From: Nocardioides sediminis
GTDB lineage: Bacteria > Actinomycetota > Actinomycetes > Propionibacteriales > Nocardioidaceae
Direction of reading: 5' to 3'
Length of the DNA: 64,000 bases
NCBI RefSeq assembly: GCF_003047295.1
Contig: NZ_PZYZ01000001.1
Location: 620,001 to 684,000, forward strand
Below the pieces are notes generated by a model. The model saw only the letters and a list, made by a program, of their open reading frames with translations, was not told the origin of the DNA and searched no databases. Below, one piece after another: positions 35,133-45,046 of the stretch (position 1 is its first letter; every line of letters starts with the position of its first letter). Made by a program: the position numbers and the translations under genes.

Positions 35133-35599
35133 GCCCCGTCCCCGAGTTCATCCTCGAGATCCGCGAGATGGTCGGCACCCACCCGTTGTGGCTGCCGGGC
35201 GTCACGGCCGTCGTCCGACGCGACGACGAGGTCCTCATGGTCCGCAGGTCCGACAACGGGGCGTGGACCCCGGTGACGGGCATCGTCGACCCGGGGGAGG
35301 AGCCGGCCGTGGCGGCGGCCCGGGAGGCGCTGGAGGAGACCGGCGTGGTGATCCGGGTCGACCGGCTGGCCTCGACCTCGGTGATGCGCGACGTCGTCTA
35401 CGACAACGGCGACCGTGCGTCGTACCTCGACCTGACCTTCGCCTGCACCTGGGTGAGCGGGGAGGCCCACGTCGCCGACGACGAGTCCACCGACGTGCGC
35501 TGGTTCCCCGTGGACGCCTTGCCGCCGATGCCCGCCTCGATGGCCCGGCGTGTCGCCGACGCGCTGGCCGACGAGCGCGAGGCGCGCTTCACCGGCTGA
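35129..35599 (+). CDS. NUDIX hydrolase
   Basis: GTG at 35129 overlaps the DUF2017 stop by four bases. The 156-residue protein has the Nudix box GIVDPGEEPAVAAAREALEE ending TGVV, with the conserved G-x5-E-x7-REUxEExG pattern. It probably hydrolyses a nucleoside diphosphate derivative; the substrate is not deducible. This gene is not part of the M. tuberculosis order at this spot and is coupled to DUF2017 by overlap. Confidence 0.93.
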   Translation: MSPVPEFILEIREMVGTHPLWLPGVTAVVRRDDEVLMVRRSDNGAWTPVTGIVDPGEEPAVAAAREALEETGVVIRVDRLASTSVMRDVVYDNGDRASYLDLTFACTWVSGEAHVADDESTDVRWFPVDALPPMPASMARRVADALADEREARFTG

Positions 35600-35609
35600 G
35601 CCCCGCACA

Positions 35610-35682
35610 GCGTCGGCAGTTCGTCGGTCGGAGCGGCCGGTCCAGCGCGTCCACCGTGCTGCGGGCCGCGAACTGCCGACGC
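35610..35682. repeat. Long inverted repeat between convergent NUDIX and MFS genes
   Basis: GCGTCGGCAGTTCG (35610-35623) and CGAACTGCCGACGC (35669-35682) are perfect 14-bp inverted arms around a 45-base centre. The element fills the gap between convergent stops at 35599 and 35703. It could act as a transcript barrier for both genes or be a small palindromic element. Confidence 0.85.
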
Positions 35683-35702
35683 CGTGCGCGTGCTGTGGCC
35701 GG

Positions 35703-36953
35703 TCAACCCGAGTGGGTCGTGATGCCGTACGACGCGCGCGAGGCCAGCGCCCAGCGGGCGACCGGGCCCATCGCGTAGGCGATGAGCACCATCGCGACCG
35801 CCAGCACGATCCAGCCGGTGCGGCCCATGACGACGCAGCAGTAGGCCGCGACCGGCGGCCCGATCACACGGGCGGCGCCGAAGCTCAGCGACGCGAAGCC
35901 CTGGTACTGCCCCTGCCGCTCGTGCGGGGCCAGCCCCATCTGCTGCGCCCACTGGCCGCCCGACCCGACGATCTCGCCGAAGACGTGCACGACGGTCCCC
36001 ACGACCAGCAGCGCACAGGCCGCCCAGACGGAGAGGTCCTGGGCGAGCCCGATGAGCACGAAGCCGCCCGCGACCAGCCAGCCGGCGACCACGAAGGCCC
36101 GCGACCCGTCGGTGACGGTGTCGATGTGCCGGGTCAGCCGCACCTGGAGCAGCGCCACGAGCACCGTGTTGAGGATGAGCGTGCCCGAGACCAGGACCGT
36201 GGGTGCCGCTGTGCGCTCGGCGATGAAGAGGACGAGACCGATCTCGATGATGAAGAAGTGCGTGACGAAGAGCATGTGCAGCGTCATCAGCACGGCGTAC
36301 GGCCGGTCGCGCAGCACGGCCAGGCGCGGCTCGCCCTCTCGGCGGGCGTACGGCGGGAGGTACGGCAACCGGGTGGTGTTCCAGGCGGCGAAGCCGGTCA
36401 GCACGGCCTGGCCGAAGAAGACCGACACGTAGGCCCAGTCCTCGTCGACGAGCAGGGCCAGGCCGCCGACCATCGAGCCGAAGCCGATGGCGGTGTTGGT
36501 GACTGCACGGAGGTAGGCCTTGAACTGCACGCCGCGACCACCGATCGCGAGCTGGGCGATGACGCCCTGGTTGACTGCGCCGGACGCGCTGAGGAAGACC
36601 GCCTGCACCGACAGGAGCACGGTGAGCACCAGGGGAGTGGTCGCGAACGCCGGTGGCCAGGCCGTCAGCGCCGCCCCGAGCACCAGCCACGCCAGCACGC
36701 GGGTCGGTCCGCGGGTGTCGGCGAGCTGCCCGGCCGGCACGTTGACGAGCAGGCCCACCAGGGCGGAGACGGACAGCGCAAGACCGACCTCCGTGGCGGT
36801 GAAGCCCTGGTGACGCGTGAAGTAGAGCGCGCTGGTGGTCATCAGGGCGCCGCCGCCGAACCGGTTGGCGAACTGCCCCAGGGCCATGATCCGCAGGGTG
36901 GGGTCGAGCGGCACCCCGCGCCTCGTCAGCGGCTGCACCTGGCTGGTCGTCAT
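35703..36953 (-). CDS. Major facilitator superfamily exporter
   Basis: The 416-residue protein has about 11-12 hydrophobic segments and the MFS motif A-like loop NVPAGQLADTRGPTRVLAW between helices 2 and 3. Half-repeat symmetry around a central loop rich in Arg/Glu is typical. It likely exports a small molecule. A MarR-type palindrome lies 20 bp upstream of the ATG, suggesting ligand-induced expression controlled by a regulator encoded elsewhere. It is an insertion relative to the mycobacterial order. Confidence 0.87.
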   Translation of the reverse strand: MTTSQVQPLTRRGVPLDPTLRIMALGQFANRFGGGALMTTSALYFTRHQGFTATEVGLALSVSALVGLLVNVPAGQLADTRGPTRVLAWLVLGAALTAWPPAFATTPLVLTVLLSVQAVFLSASGAVNQGVIAQLAIGGRGVQFKAYLRAVTNTAIGFGSMVGGLALLVDEDWAYVSVFFGQAVLTGFAAWNTTRLPYLPPYARREGEPRLAVLRDRPYAVLMTLHMLFVTHFFIIEIGLVLFIAERTAAPTVLVSGTLILNTVLVALLQVRLTRHIDTVTDGSRAFVVAGWLVAGGFVLIGLAQDLSVWAACALLVVGTVVHVFGEIVGSGGQWAQQMGLAPHERQGQYQGFASLSFGAARVIGPPVAAYCCVVMGRTGWIVLAVAMVLIAYAMGPVARWALASRASYGITTHSG

Positions 36954-36973
36954 CGGTCTCCCACGGCTGGATC

Positions 36974-36991
36974 TATCTTGATGTCGAGATA
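36974..36991. promoter_or_regulatory. MarR-type operator upstream of the MFS gene
   Basis: TATCTTGATGTCGAGATA is an 18-bp palindrome with one imperfect pair, very close to the TATCTTGA-TCAAGATA sites used by MarR-family repressors. It lies just upstream of the GGGAG ribosome site and ATG of the MFS gene, well placed to block transcription. No MarR gene is in the window. Confidence 0.65.
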
Positions 36992-37044
36992 TATGTGGTG
37001 AGACGGGGTGGGGTCAAGTCGATTGCGTGCCTACGCTGGATCGT

Positions 37045-37499
37045 GTGTTGACCATCGACCAGGCGACGTACGACGCGATCGTCGCGCACGCCAAGCGTGA
37101 CCACCCCGACGAGGCCTGCGGTGTCGTCGCCGGCCCCGAGGGCAGCGACCGGCCCGAGCGGTTCGTCGAGATGGTCAACGCGGCGGGCAGCCCGACGTTC
37201 TACGAGTTCGACTCCACCGACCTGCTGCACCTCTACCGGGAGATGGACGACCGGGACGAGGAACCGGTGGTGATCTACCACTCGCACACCGCGACCGAGG
37301 CCTACCCCAGCCGCACCGACATCGGCCTGGCCATGGAGCCGAACGCCCACTACGTGCTCGTCAGCACACGGGAGCACGGGAATAACGACGGCCCTGTGGA
37401 GTTCAGGTCGTATCGCATCATCGACGGCGAGGTGACCGAGGAAGAGGTCGCCGTCGTCGCCCAGCTTGCCCCCCGAGTACCGGAAGAGAGCACCCCCTG

Positions 37500-37500
<1 letters not shown>
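37045..37500 (+). CDS. mec: Mec-type JAMM metallopeptidase (Rv1334 family)
   Basis: The protein carries the JAMM zinc motif YHSHTATEAYPSRTDIGLAM (His-x-His plus Asp), preceded by DEACGVVAGPEGSDRPERF with the catalytic Glu, nearly as in Mycobacterium Mec. Mec frees cysteine from the CysO-cysteine adduct and in some actinobacteria also trims the CysO tail. It is directly followed by cysO and cysM. The start is uncertain: GTG 37027, GTG 37045 or TTG 37048; 37045 gives an N-terminus (VLTIDQ) best matching Mec. Confidence 0.92.
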
Positions 37501-38748
<1,248 letters not shown>

Positions 38749-38755
38749 TGGTGGG

Positions 38756-39616
38756 GTGCACCACACCCTGCGCCCGGTCCTGGGCGCCGTCGCGCTCCTC
38801 CTGAGCCTGCCGACCACGGTCGTCGCCGTGGCCGCTCCTGCCTCGGCCGAGCCCCGGCTCGCGCCGGTGCTCGTCAACATCGAGGCGCCGTCCGTGGACG
38901 GTCGCGCCCGCCAGGGCCGAGTGCTGCGCGCCCACCCCGGACGCTGGACGCCGCAGCGCACCGAGACGCGCTACCGCTGGCTGCGCGACGGCGAGCGCGT
39001 CCGCGGTGCCCGCGAGCGCCGCTACCGGCTGGGTGCGCTCGACGTCGGCGCCCGCATCAGCGTCGAGGTCCGGGTCCGTGCGGAGGGCCATGCGTGGTCC
39101 ACCGCGGTCTCCGCGCCCACCCGGAGGGTCGCGTACGCCGTGCCCGTGCGGCGTCGGGTGACCTACAGCGTGGCCACCCGCGGTCGGATCACCACCAGCG
39201 TGGCCGTCTTCCGCCGCCAGGCGCAGGAGACCTACGACGACGCCCGCGGCTGGCGGGCGGGCGGCACCCAGTTCCGGCGCGTGCCGCGGGGCGGCGACTT
39301 CACCCTGGTCCTCGCCGCGGCGCCGACGCTCCCGGGCTTCTCCGCAGGCTGCTCGGCGATGTGGTCGTGCCGCGTGGGTCGCTTCGTGGTCATCAACCAG
39401 GAGCGCTGGAAGCACGCCTCGCCCGCGTGGAACGTCCGCGGCCAGGCGCTGCGCGACTACCGGCACATGGTGGTCAACCACGAGACCGGGCACTGGCTCG
39501 GTCGCGGCCACGTCGGCTGCCCGGGACCGGGCCGCCTCGCACCGGTGATGATGCAGCAGTCCAAGGGCCTGTCGGGGTGCCGGTTCAACCCCTGGCCGCT
39601 GCCGGGCGAGCGCTGA
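38756..39616 (+). CDS. Secreted DUF3152 protein with metalloprotease-like His motif
   Basis: From GTG at 38756 the 286-residue product has a signal peptide (GAVALLLSLPTTVVAVAAPA, SAE), an Ig-like region (residues 35-120) and a DUF3152 domain. The latter includes RGWRAGGTQFRRVPRGGDFT, MWSCRVGRFVVINQERWKHA and VNHETGHWLGRGHVGC, a HExxH-like zinc motif with a third His. It ends GCRFNPWPLPGER. It is probably an extracellular zinc protein, perhaps a peptidase. Its coding begins 8 bp after the cysM stop. Confidence 0.9.
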   Translation: MHHTLRPVLGAVALLLSLPTTVVAVAAPASAEPRLAPVLVNIEAPSVDGRARQGRVLRAHPGRWTPQRTETRYRWLRDGERVRGARERRYRLGALDVGARISVEVRVRAEGHAWSTAVSAPTRRVAYAVPVRRRVTYSVATRGRITTSVAVFRRQAQETYDDARGWRAGGTQFRRVPRGGDFTLVLAAAPTLPGFSAGCSAMWSCRVGRFVVINQERWKHASPAWNVRGQALRDYRHMVVNHETGHWLGRGHVGCPGPGRLAPVMMQQSKGLSGCRFNPWPLPGER

Positions 39617-39631
39617 GCGTGCGTACGCCGC

Positions 39632-40657
39632 TCAGTCGGCGCTGACGTCGAGGTCCTGGCCCAGGTCGTGCTCGCTGCCCGGCACGGCGGGCAGGCCGAG
39701 GAGGCCGAGCGCCAGGTTGGAGACCATCCCGTTGCGGATCGGCTGGACCCCGTCGTACGACGTCCGGGCCCGTCCCGGGTCGGCGAAGTCGGGGTTGAGG
39801 TCGTAGAGGTCGGTGCCGGGGTCGACGCCGACGCCCCAGACGACGAAGGGGACGCGGTAGTTCCACACCTTGGTCGGGTCGGTGTGGTTGTCGCCGCGGC
39901 CGCCGTGGTCGGCGGTGAGGACGACGGTGGTCCGTCCGGCGTAGCGGGGGTCGGTGCGCAGCACCTCCATCACCGCGCCGACGCGGCGGTCGGCCCGCCG
40001 GACGGCACGCAGGTAGGCCCGGCCCATGAACCCCCTGTCGTGCCCCACCGTGTCGGGCTCGGACAGGTGGAGGAACCGGAACGCCCGGGTGGCGCCCCGC
40101 AGGTCGCGCTTGAAGGCGCGGACCAGGCGCTGGTTGTCCTCGATGATGGTCTGGGCGTCGGTGGCGAGAGGCCAGGAGCGGTCCCAGAGGGAGAACTTCG
40201 TCTTGCTGGCGAAGTAGCCCGCGGACAGTCCCGCGTCGTCGACCACCGTGAACACCGACTCGACCGGCGTCCCCGCGGCGGCCTGGACCGTTCGCGGTCG
40301 GCGACGGTCGTCGTTCCACGTCACGCCGTGGCCCCCGGAGCCCGCGTGGACGCGGCGGCCGGTGACCATCCCGGTGTGGTTGGGCAGGGTGACGGTCAGC
40401 TCGTGCTCGGTGCGGGCGTTGAGGGTGCCGGCGCCCTCGTCGAGGAGGGCGTGGAGGTGCGGCGTCCGCTCACGGCCCAGCTTGCGCAGCGCGCTGGGGT
40501 TGAGCGCATCGACTGAGATGGCCACCACCGTGTCGGCCGTCGCCGCCCGACGCCCGGCGCCGGGGGTCTCGGCGCCCACCGGGACGGGTCCCGCTGCGAC
40601 CAGCGCGGCGGCGGCGAGGAGGGCGAGCGATCGTCGTACGACGGGGCGTCCGGGCAT
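39632..40657 (-). CDS. Secreted alkaline phosphatase superfamily / type I phosphodiesterase
   Basis: The 341-residue protein has a signal peptide cut near PVPVGAE, then VVAISVDALNPSALRKLG with the first metal-binding Asp. The nucleophile region is ELTVTLPNHTGMVTGRRVH (Thr in the LPNHT context), and TADHGGRGDNHT carries further metal-binding Asp/His. It likely hydrolyses a phosphodiester outside the cell. It ends 15 bp from the DUF3152 stop (convergent). ATG at 40657 is taken; a GTG three codons upstream is possible. Confidence 0.87.
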   Translation of the reverse strand: MPGRPVVRRSLALLAAAALVAAGPVPVGAETPGAGRRAATADTVVAISVDALNPSALRKLGRERTPHLHALLDEGAGTLNARTEHELTVTLPNHTGMVTGRRVHAGSGGHGVTWNDDRRRPRTVQAAAGTPVESVFTVVDDAGLSAGYFASKTKFSLWDRSWPLATDAQTIIEDNQRLVRAFKRDLRGATRAFRFLHLSEPDTVGHDRGFMGRAYLRAVRRADRRVGAVMEVLRTDPRYAGRTTVVLTADHGGRGDNHTDPTKVWNYRVPFVVWGVGVDPGTDLYDLNPDFADPGRARTSYDGVQPIRNGMVSNLALGLLGLPAVPGSEHDLGQDLDVSAD

Positions 40658-40736
40658 GGCCGCCACCCTAACCGGGCCCCGGACTCGCCGTGGAAATCGC
40701 GTGGTCGCGAGTCCTCGCCACGACTAGGTTCGCCTG

Positions 40737-41081
40737 GTGACGCTGCAATGGGAACAGGTGATCGTCCACGCCGCGGATCCGGCGGCCCTGGGGCAGTGGT
40801 GGGCCGACGCGCTCGGGTGGGTCGTCGTCCACACGTCGGCCGACGAGTTCGAGATCCGCCCCGAACCGGATCGGATGCCGGGGCTGGACTTCGTCCGGCT
40901 CGACGAGCCCAGGCAGGGCAAGAGCCGGCTGCACCTCGACTTCCGCCCCGACGACCAGGAGGCCGAGGTCGCTCGTCTCCTCGCCCACGGCGCCCGTCGC
41001 GTGGACGTCGGCCAGGGGGATGCGTCGTGGGTCGTGCTGGCCGACCCCGAGGGCAACGAGTTCTGCATCCTCGCTCCGTGA
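40737..41081 (+). CDS. VOC superfamily (glyoxalase-like) protein
   Basis: The 114-residue protein has the VOC beta-alpha-beta-beta-beta fold: VIVHAADPAALGQWWADALG at the start and VVLADPEGNEFCIL at the end, typical of the CFP32/glyoxalase-like group. The substrate is unknown; two half-domains combine to one metal site in a dimer. It starts with GTG and stands between two oppositely oriented genes. Confidence 0.85.
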   Translation: MTLQWEQVIVHAADPAALGQWWADALGWVVVHTSADEFEIRPEPDRMPGLDFVRLDEPRQGKSRLHLDFRPDDQEAEVARLLAHGARRVDVGQGDASWVVLADPEGNEFCILAP

Positions 41082-41134
41082 CCGAGGGCGTCGGGCCCGA
41101 CAGCTCCTGACGGGCGTCTGGGAGAATTCCGGCG

Positions 41135-42391
41135 ATGTCCACGCCGAGCCCCTCGTCCAGGTCGCGCGCCGCGTCCGGCCTGGCCGCCGGCTCGGTGGGC
41201 GCCGGCGTGCTCGCCTACGTCTTCTTCGCCGCCAGCACCCGGGCGCTCGGCGCCGAGGACGCGGCCCCGGTCGCGGTCCTGTGGTCGTGGTGGGGGTTCG
41301 CGGCGGCGGGCCTGACCTTCCCGGTGCAGCACTGGATCACCCGCACCGCCGCGGCGTCCGGCGAGGGCGCCGTGCGGGCCGCCTGGGCGACGCCGGCGCG
41401 CCTGGTCCTGGGAGTGGCGGCGGTCGCCGGGGGAGTGGCGTGGCTGGGCCGCGAGACCTTGTTCGCGGGTGACGCCTGGTTCGTCCTGCTGACGGTGCTC
41501 GTGGGCCTCGGGGCAGGTGGCATGGGCGTCGTGCGCGGGTTGCTGGGGGCGCGGCGGAGGTACGCCGCGGTGGGCGCCGTGCTGGTCGGCGAGAACCTCG
41601 TGCGCTGCGTCGCGGCGGGGGTGCTCGTCGTCCTGGACGTGGACGACCCCGTCGCCTACGGGGCGGCGCTCGTGCTCGGGTACGCCGCGTGCGCGGCCTG
41701 GCCGTCGGCCTGGCGGACCCGGCCGGACGCCGCGCCGGACGCGCAGCCGGTCGGTGGCGCCGACGCTGCATCGACGCGCACGTTCCTCGGGGGTGCGGCC
41801 GGGGCCCAGGTGGTCGGGCAGGCCGTGCTGACGGGCGGACCCGTGCTGCTCGCGCTGCTCGGGGGATCGCCGACCGAGGTCACGGTCCTGTTCGCCACGC
41901 TGGCCCTCTACCGGGCGCCCTACACCGTGCTGCTCGGCCAGGTCGTCCAGCTGACCGGCGCGCTCACCCGGCTCGTGGTCGCGGGACGTGTCGACCGGGT
42001 GACCCGGGTCGAGCACGGGGTGCTGGCGCTGACGGCGGTGGGCGTGGTCGTCGGTGCGGCGGTGGGTGCGTGGCCGGGGCCGTGGCTCGTGCGGCTCGTC
42101 TTCGGCGACGAGGTCCGCGTCGAGCAGGGGGTGTCGGTCGCGATCGCCGTGGGCTCGGTGCTGGCCCTGGCGACGCTGGTGCAGGGCGTGGTGCTGCTGT
42201 CCTACGGCCGTCCGCAGCGCTCCCTGCTGGCCTGGCTCGTGGCGCTCGCGCCCGCGGCGCTCGTCGTGGCCTTCTCCCCGGGCAGCCCGATCACGACGAT
42301 CGCGGTCGCCTTCGTCGTGGCCGAGGGAGTCGCGTGGCTGCTGCTGGTCCTGGCCACTCAGCGCGCCCGGGCCGCCCTCACTCGGGCTTGA
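41135..42391 (+). CDS. Polysaccharide flippase/MATE-like membrane protein
   Basis: The 418-residue protein has about 12 hydrophobic segments in the Wzx/PST arrangement, with Ala/Val/Leu-rich helices and short Arg-rich loops (for example RGLLGARRRYAAVGAVLVGE). It is likely the undecaprenyl-linked glycan flippase for the operon facing it. The last 14 bases overlap the end of the methyltransferase gene on the opposite strand. The family call is by general pattern only. Confidence 0.7.
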   Translation: MSTPSPSSRSRAASGLAAGSVGAGVLAYVFFAASTRALGAEDAAPVAVLWSWWGFAAAGLTFPVQHWITRTAAASGEGAVRAAWATPARLVLGVAAVAGGVAWLGRETLFAGDAWFVLLTVLVGLGAGGMGVVRGLLGARRRYAAVGAVLVGENLVRCVAAGVLVVLDVDDPVAYGAALVLGYAACAAWPSAWRTRPDAAPDAQPVGGADAASTRTFLGGAAGAQVVGQAVLTGGPVLLALLGGSPTEVTVLFATLALYRAPYTVLLGQVVQLTGALTRLVVAGRVDRVTRVEHGVLALTAVGVVVGAAVGAWPGPWLVRLVFGDEVRVEQGVSVAIAVGSVLALATLVQGVVLLSYGRPQRSLLAWLVALAPAALVVAFSPGSPITTIAVAFVVAEGVAWLLLVLATQRARAALTRA

Positions 42392-43097
42392 CGGCCGCCA
42401 CCAGGACCGAGGACCCGAAGGGCAGGTCGCGACGCGCGAGCAGCCGCGTCTCCAGCCGGCACAGCGCGCGCAGCAGCCGGTCCATCCAGGGCGCGGGCTG
42501 CGGCAGGCGGCTCGCTCCGGGGGCCGGCGGGCGCAGCCGTCGTACGACCCGCTCCGCGGCGAACATCGGGAACACCAGGGCGAAGGCGTGGGTGGCCCGC
42601 CGGACCTCCAGCCCCTCGCGCTCCAACGCCGCCACCAGCCGGCGCCGGGTGTAGCGACGGTGGTGCCCGGCGCGCACGTCGTGGTCGCTCCACGCCCACT
42701 GGTAGGCCGGCACCGAGACCAGCATCCGCCCACCCGGCCTCAGCACCCGCGCCAGCTCGGCGACGGCGGTGGCCTCGGGCTCGCAGTGCTCGACGACGTC
42801 GAAGGCGGCGACCACGTCGAACGTCCCGTCCCGGAAGGGCAGCGCCAGCGCCGACGCGCAGGCGTCACGGCCGGGGACGAGCCCCCGGACGTCGAGGTCC
42901 ACGGCGACCCGTCCCTGCTGCGGCAGCCAGCGGGCACTCGGGCCGTCGGCGCTCCCGACGTCCAGCACGCGCTCCGGTCGCCCCACCCACTCGCCGAGCC
43001 CGGCGCGCAGGAGGTCGTTGCGCGCGTCGTACCACCAGTAGCCGGTCTGCTCGATCGAGGACGATCCGGACTGCTCGACGGGGGGCACGCGCGTCAC
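42378..43097 (-). CDS. Class I SAM-dependent methyltransferase
   Basis: GTG at 43097 overlaps the aminotransferase stop by four bases. The 239-residue protein has motif I VLDVGSADGPSARWL, FDVVAAFDVVEHCEPEATAV (motif II) and LARVLRPGGRMLVSVPAY (post-motif). This pattern matches methyltransferases of glycan clusters. It may methylate a sugar in the surface glycan; the substrate is unproven. Confidence 0.87.
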   Translation of the reverse strand: MTRVPPVEQSGSSSIEQTGYWWYDARNDLLRAGLGEWVGRPERVLDVGSADGPSARWLPQQGRVAVDLDVRGLVPGRDACASALALPFRDGTFDVVAAFDVVEHCEPEATAVAELARVLRPGGRMLVSVPAYQWAWSDHDVRAGHHRRYTRRRLVAALEREGLEVRRATHAFALVFPMFAAERVVRRLRPPAPGASRLPQPAPWMDRLLRALCRLETRLLARRDLPFGSSVLVAAVKPE

Positions 43098-44266
43098 CGT
43101 CCGGACAGCACGTCGACCAGCGTCGCCACCACGCGGTCGCAGTCGGACTCCGACAGCTCCTGGTGGAAGGGCAGGCGCAGCAGGCGCGCGCTCACCTCCG
43201 AGGACGTCGGGCACTCGGTGGGGGCGGCCTCGAACCGGCGACCGCCGATGGAGTCGTGCAGGGGCACGTAGTGGAACGCGGACGGCACGCCGCGCGCCTT
43301 GAGCGCCGCGATGACCTCACCGCGGCGTTCCGCCTCCGGCAGCAGCACGTGGAAGAGGTGGTACGCCGGCTCGCAGTCGTCGGGCACGTGCGGCAGCACC
43401 AGCCCGAGCCGGTCGGCGTGCTCGGACAGCCCCGCGCGGTAGCGCTCGAAGACCGCCCGGCGGCGGCCCTGGACCACCTCGCGCTCCTCCAGCTGGGCGA
43501 GCAGGACCGCGGCGAGCGTGTCGGCGAGACCGAACGAGGAGCCGGTGTCGCGCCAGGAGTACTTGTCGACCTGGCCCTGCATGAAGGCCTGCCGGTCGGT
43601 GCCCTTGTCGTAGAGCACCCAGGAGCGGGCGACGTCGTCCGGCTCGTTGAGGAGCAGCGCGCCGCCCTCGCCGCAGCTGAGGTTCTTGGTCTCGTGGAAG
43701 CTGAGGGTCGCGAAGCGTCCGAGCGAGCCCAGCGGCTGGCCCCGCCACCGGCCGAACAGGCCGTGCGCGTTGTCCTCGACCACGGCGACGTCGGGTCGGT
43801 CGGCCAGCGCCTCGCGGATGCCCGCGACGTCGCACGCGATGCCGGCGTAGTGCACCAGCACGACGGCGCGCACGGACGGGCCGTGCACGGGGTCGGCCAG
43901 CAGCTCGGCGACGTGCCGGGGGTCCGGTCCCAGCGTCCGCGGCTCGATGTCGCAGAACAGCAGTCGTGCCCCCTGTCGGGCAAAGGCGAGCGCCGTGGTG
44001 GTGAAGGTGAAGGACGGGACGATCACCGTGTCGCCGGGCCCGAGGTCCAGGAGCATCCCGGACAGCTCGAGGGCGGCGGTGCAGGACGTGGTGAGCAGCA
44101 CCTCGGCGGACCCGGTCTCGGCCTGCAGCAGCTGCCGCACGCGCCCGGAGAACGCGCCGTTGGCGGACTGCTGCCGGCCGGTCAGCGACTCACGCACGTA
44201 GTCGAGCTCGGCGGGCACCCACGTCGGGACGTTGAACTCGATCTCGTGGTCGGGCTCGGTGGTCAT
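43094..44266 (-). CDS. DegT/DnrJ/EryC1 sugar aminotransferase (WecE/RffA-like)
   Basis: The 390-residue PLP enzyme starts FNVPTWVPAELDYVRESLTG. Lys194 (SFHETKNLSCGEGG) forms the internal aldimine, and the dTDP-4-amino-4,6-dideoxygalactose transaminase type is suggested by the SFHETKN form. It converts a 4-keto-6-deoxy sugar nucleotide to an amino sugar. No dehydratase for that precursor is in the window, so it must be encoded elsewhere. Confidence 0.9.
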   Translation of the reverse strand: MTTEPDHEIEFNVPTWVPAELDYVRESLTGRQQSANGAFSGRVRQLLQAETGSAEVLLTTSCTAALELSGMLLDLGPGDTVIVPSFTFTTTALAFARQGARLLFCDIEPRTLGPDPRHVAELLADPVHGPSVRAVVLVHYAGIACDVAGIREALADRPDVAVVEDNAHGLFGRWRGQPLGSLGRFATLSFHETKNLSCGEGGALLLNEPDDVARSWVLYDKGTDRQAFMQGQVDKYSWRDTGSSFGLADTLAAVLLAQLEEREVVQGRRRAVFERYRAGLSEHADRLGLVLPHVPDDCEPAYHLFHVLLPEAERRGEVIAALKARGVPSAFHYVPLHDSIGGRRFEAAPTECPTSSEVSARLLRLPFHQELSESDCDRVVATLVDVLSGR

Positions 44267-44293
44267 CGGTCTCCTCGTCTCGTCACCGGGCGG

Positions 44294-45046
44294 TCACGAC
44301 TGCGACGCCCAGGGCAGCTGCCTGCCGAGCAGCTCGGCGAGCTCGGCGTCGGACTCCGCGAAGTACTCCCGGAGGCGCCGGCGCAGGCCACAACCTAGTG
44401 GAGGCGCCGTACCCCTCTGGCTCGCGTTGACCGGCGTGCCCGTCGAGGGCGGCCGGAAGCCCGGATCGACGCCCAGCCACGCGTAGGTGTCGGCGAGCGT
44501 CCCGGGGCGCTCCAGCAGGTCCTCGAGGAGCAGCACGCGGAACCGGTCGCCGTACGCCGCGACCCACGGTCGCAGGCTCTCGACGTACCGCCCACGCTCG
44601 AGGTAGGCGAACGGCGACACCGAGGCGCCCGAGCCGTCCCACGGCAGGGGGCCCTCCAGGTTGGCCTCCAGGACCTCGTCCAGCGGACGCCGCTCCATGC
44701 CCTGCTCGGTGCTGAAGGACCAGTGCGAGACGGCCCGGGCGACCGGGTCCCTGAGCTGGACCATGACCATCGGGTCGCCCAGCAGGGCACGAGCGGCGTC
44801 GATGGTGGCGGGGACGTCGAGGTAGCTCGTGGACTTCTCGCCGAGCAGCTGGTCTTCCCGGGCGTGCGGGAAGTACGTCGCCCGGTACCACTCCGGACCC
44901 CTGGCGACCTTGTCCGGGTCGAGCAGCACCTTGGGCTCGGGACGGGTGGGCTCCGCCATGGCGATCCCGGGGTGCTCGGCGAGCAGGGTGCGCAGGTACG
45001 TCGTGCCGCAGCGCTGGGCGCCGACGACCAGGAAGTGCCCGCTCAC
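44294..45046 (-). CDS. Sulfotransferase family protein
   Basis: The 250-residue protein has the PAPS-binding P-loop LVVGAQRCGTTYLRTLLAEH and the 3'-phosphate site region VQLRDPVARAVSHW, then YLERGRYVESLRPWVAAYGD. It resembles carbohydrate sulfotransferases (heparan sulfate/NDST-like fold). Sulfation of a surface polysaccharide is the natural inference from the operon. The start GTG overlaps the GT2 stop by four bases. Confidence 0.88.
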   Translation of the reverse strand: MSGHFLVVGAQRCGTTYLRTLLAEHPGIAMAEPTRPEPKVLLDPDKVARGPEWYRATYFPHAREDQLLGEKSTSYLDVPATIDAARALLGDPMVMVQLRDPVARAVSHWSFSTEQGMERRPLDEVLEANLEGPLPWDGSGASVSPFAYLERGRYVESLRPWVAAYGDRFRVLLLEDLLERPGTLADTYAWLGVDPGFRPPSTGTPVNASQRGTAPPLGCGLRRRLREYFAESDAELAELLGRQLPWASQS

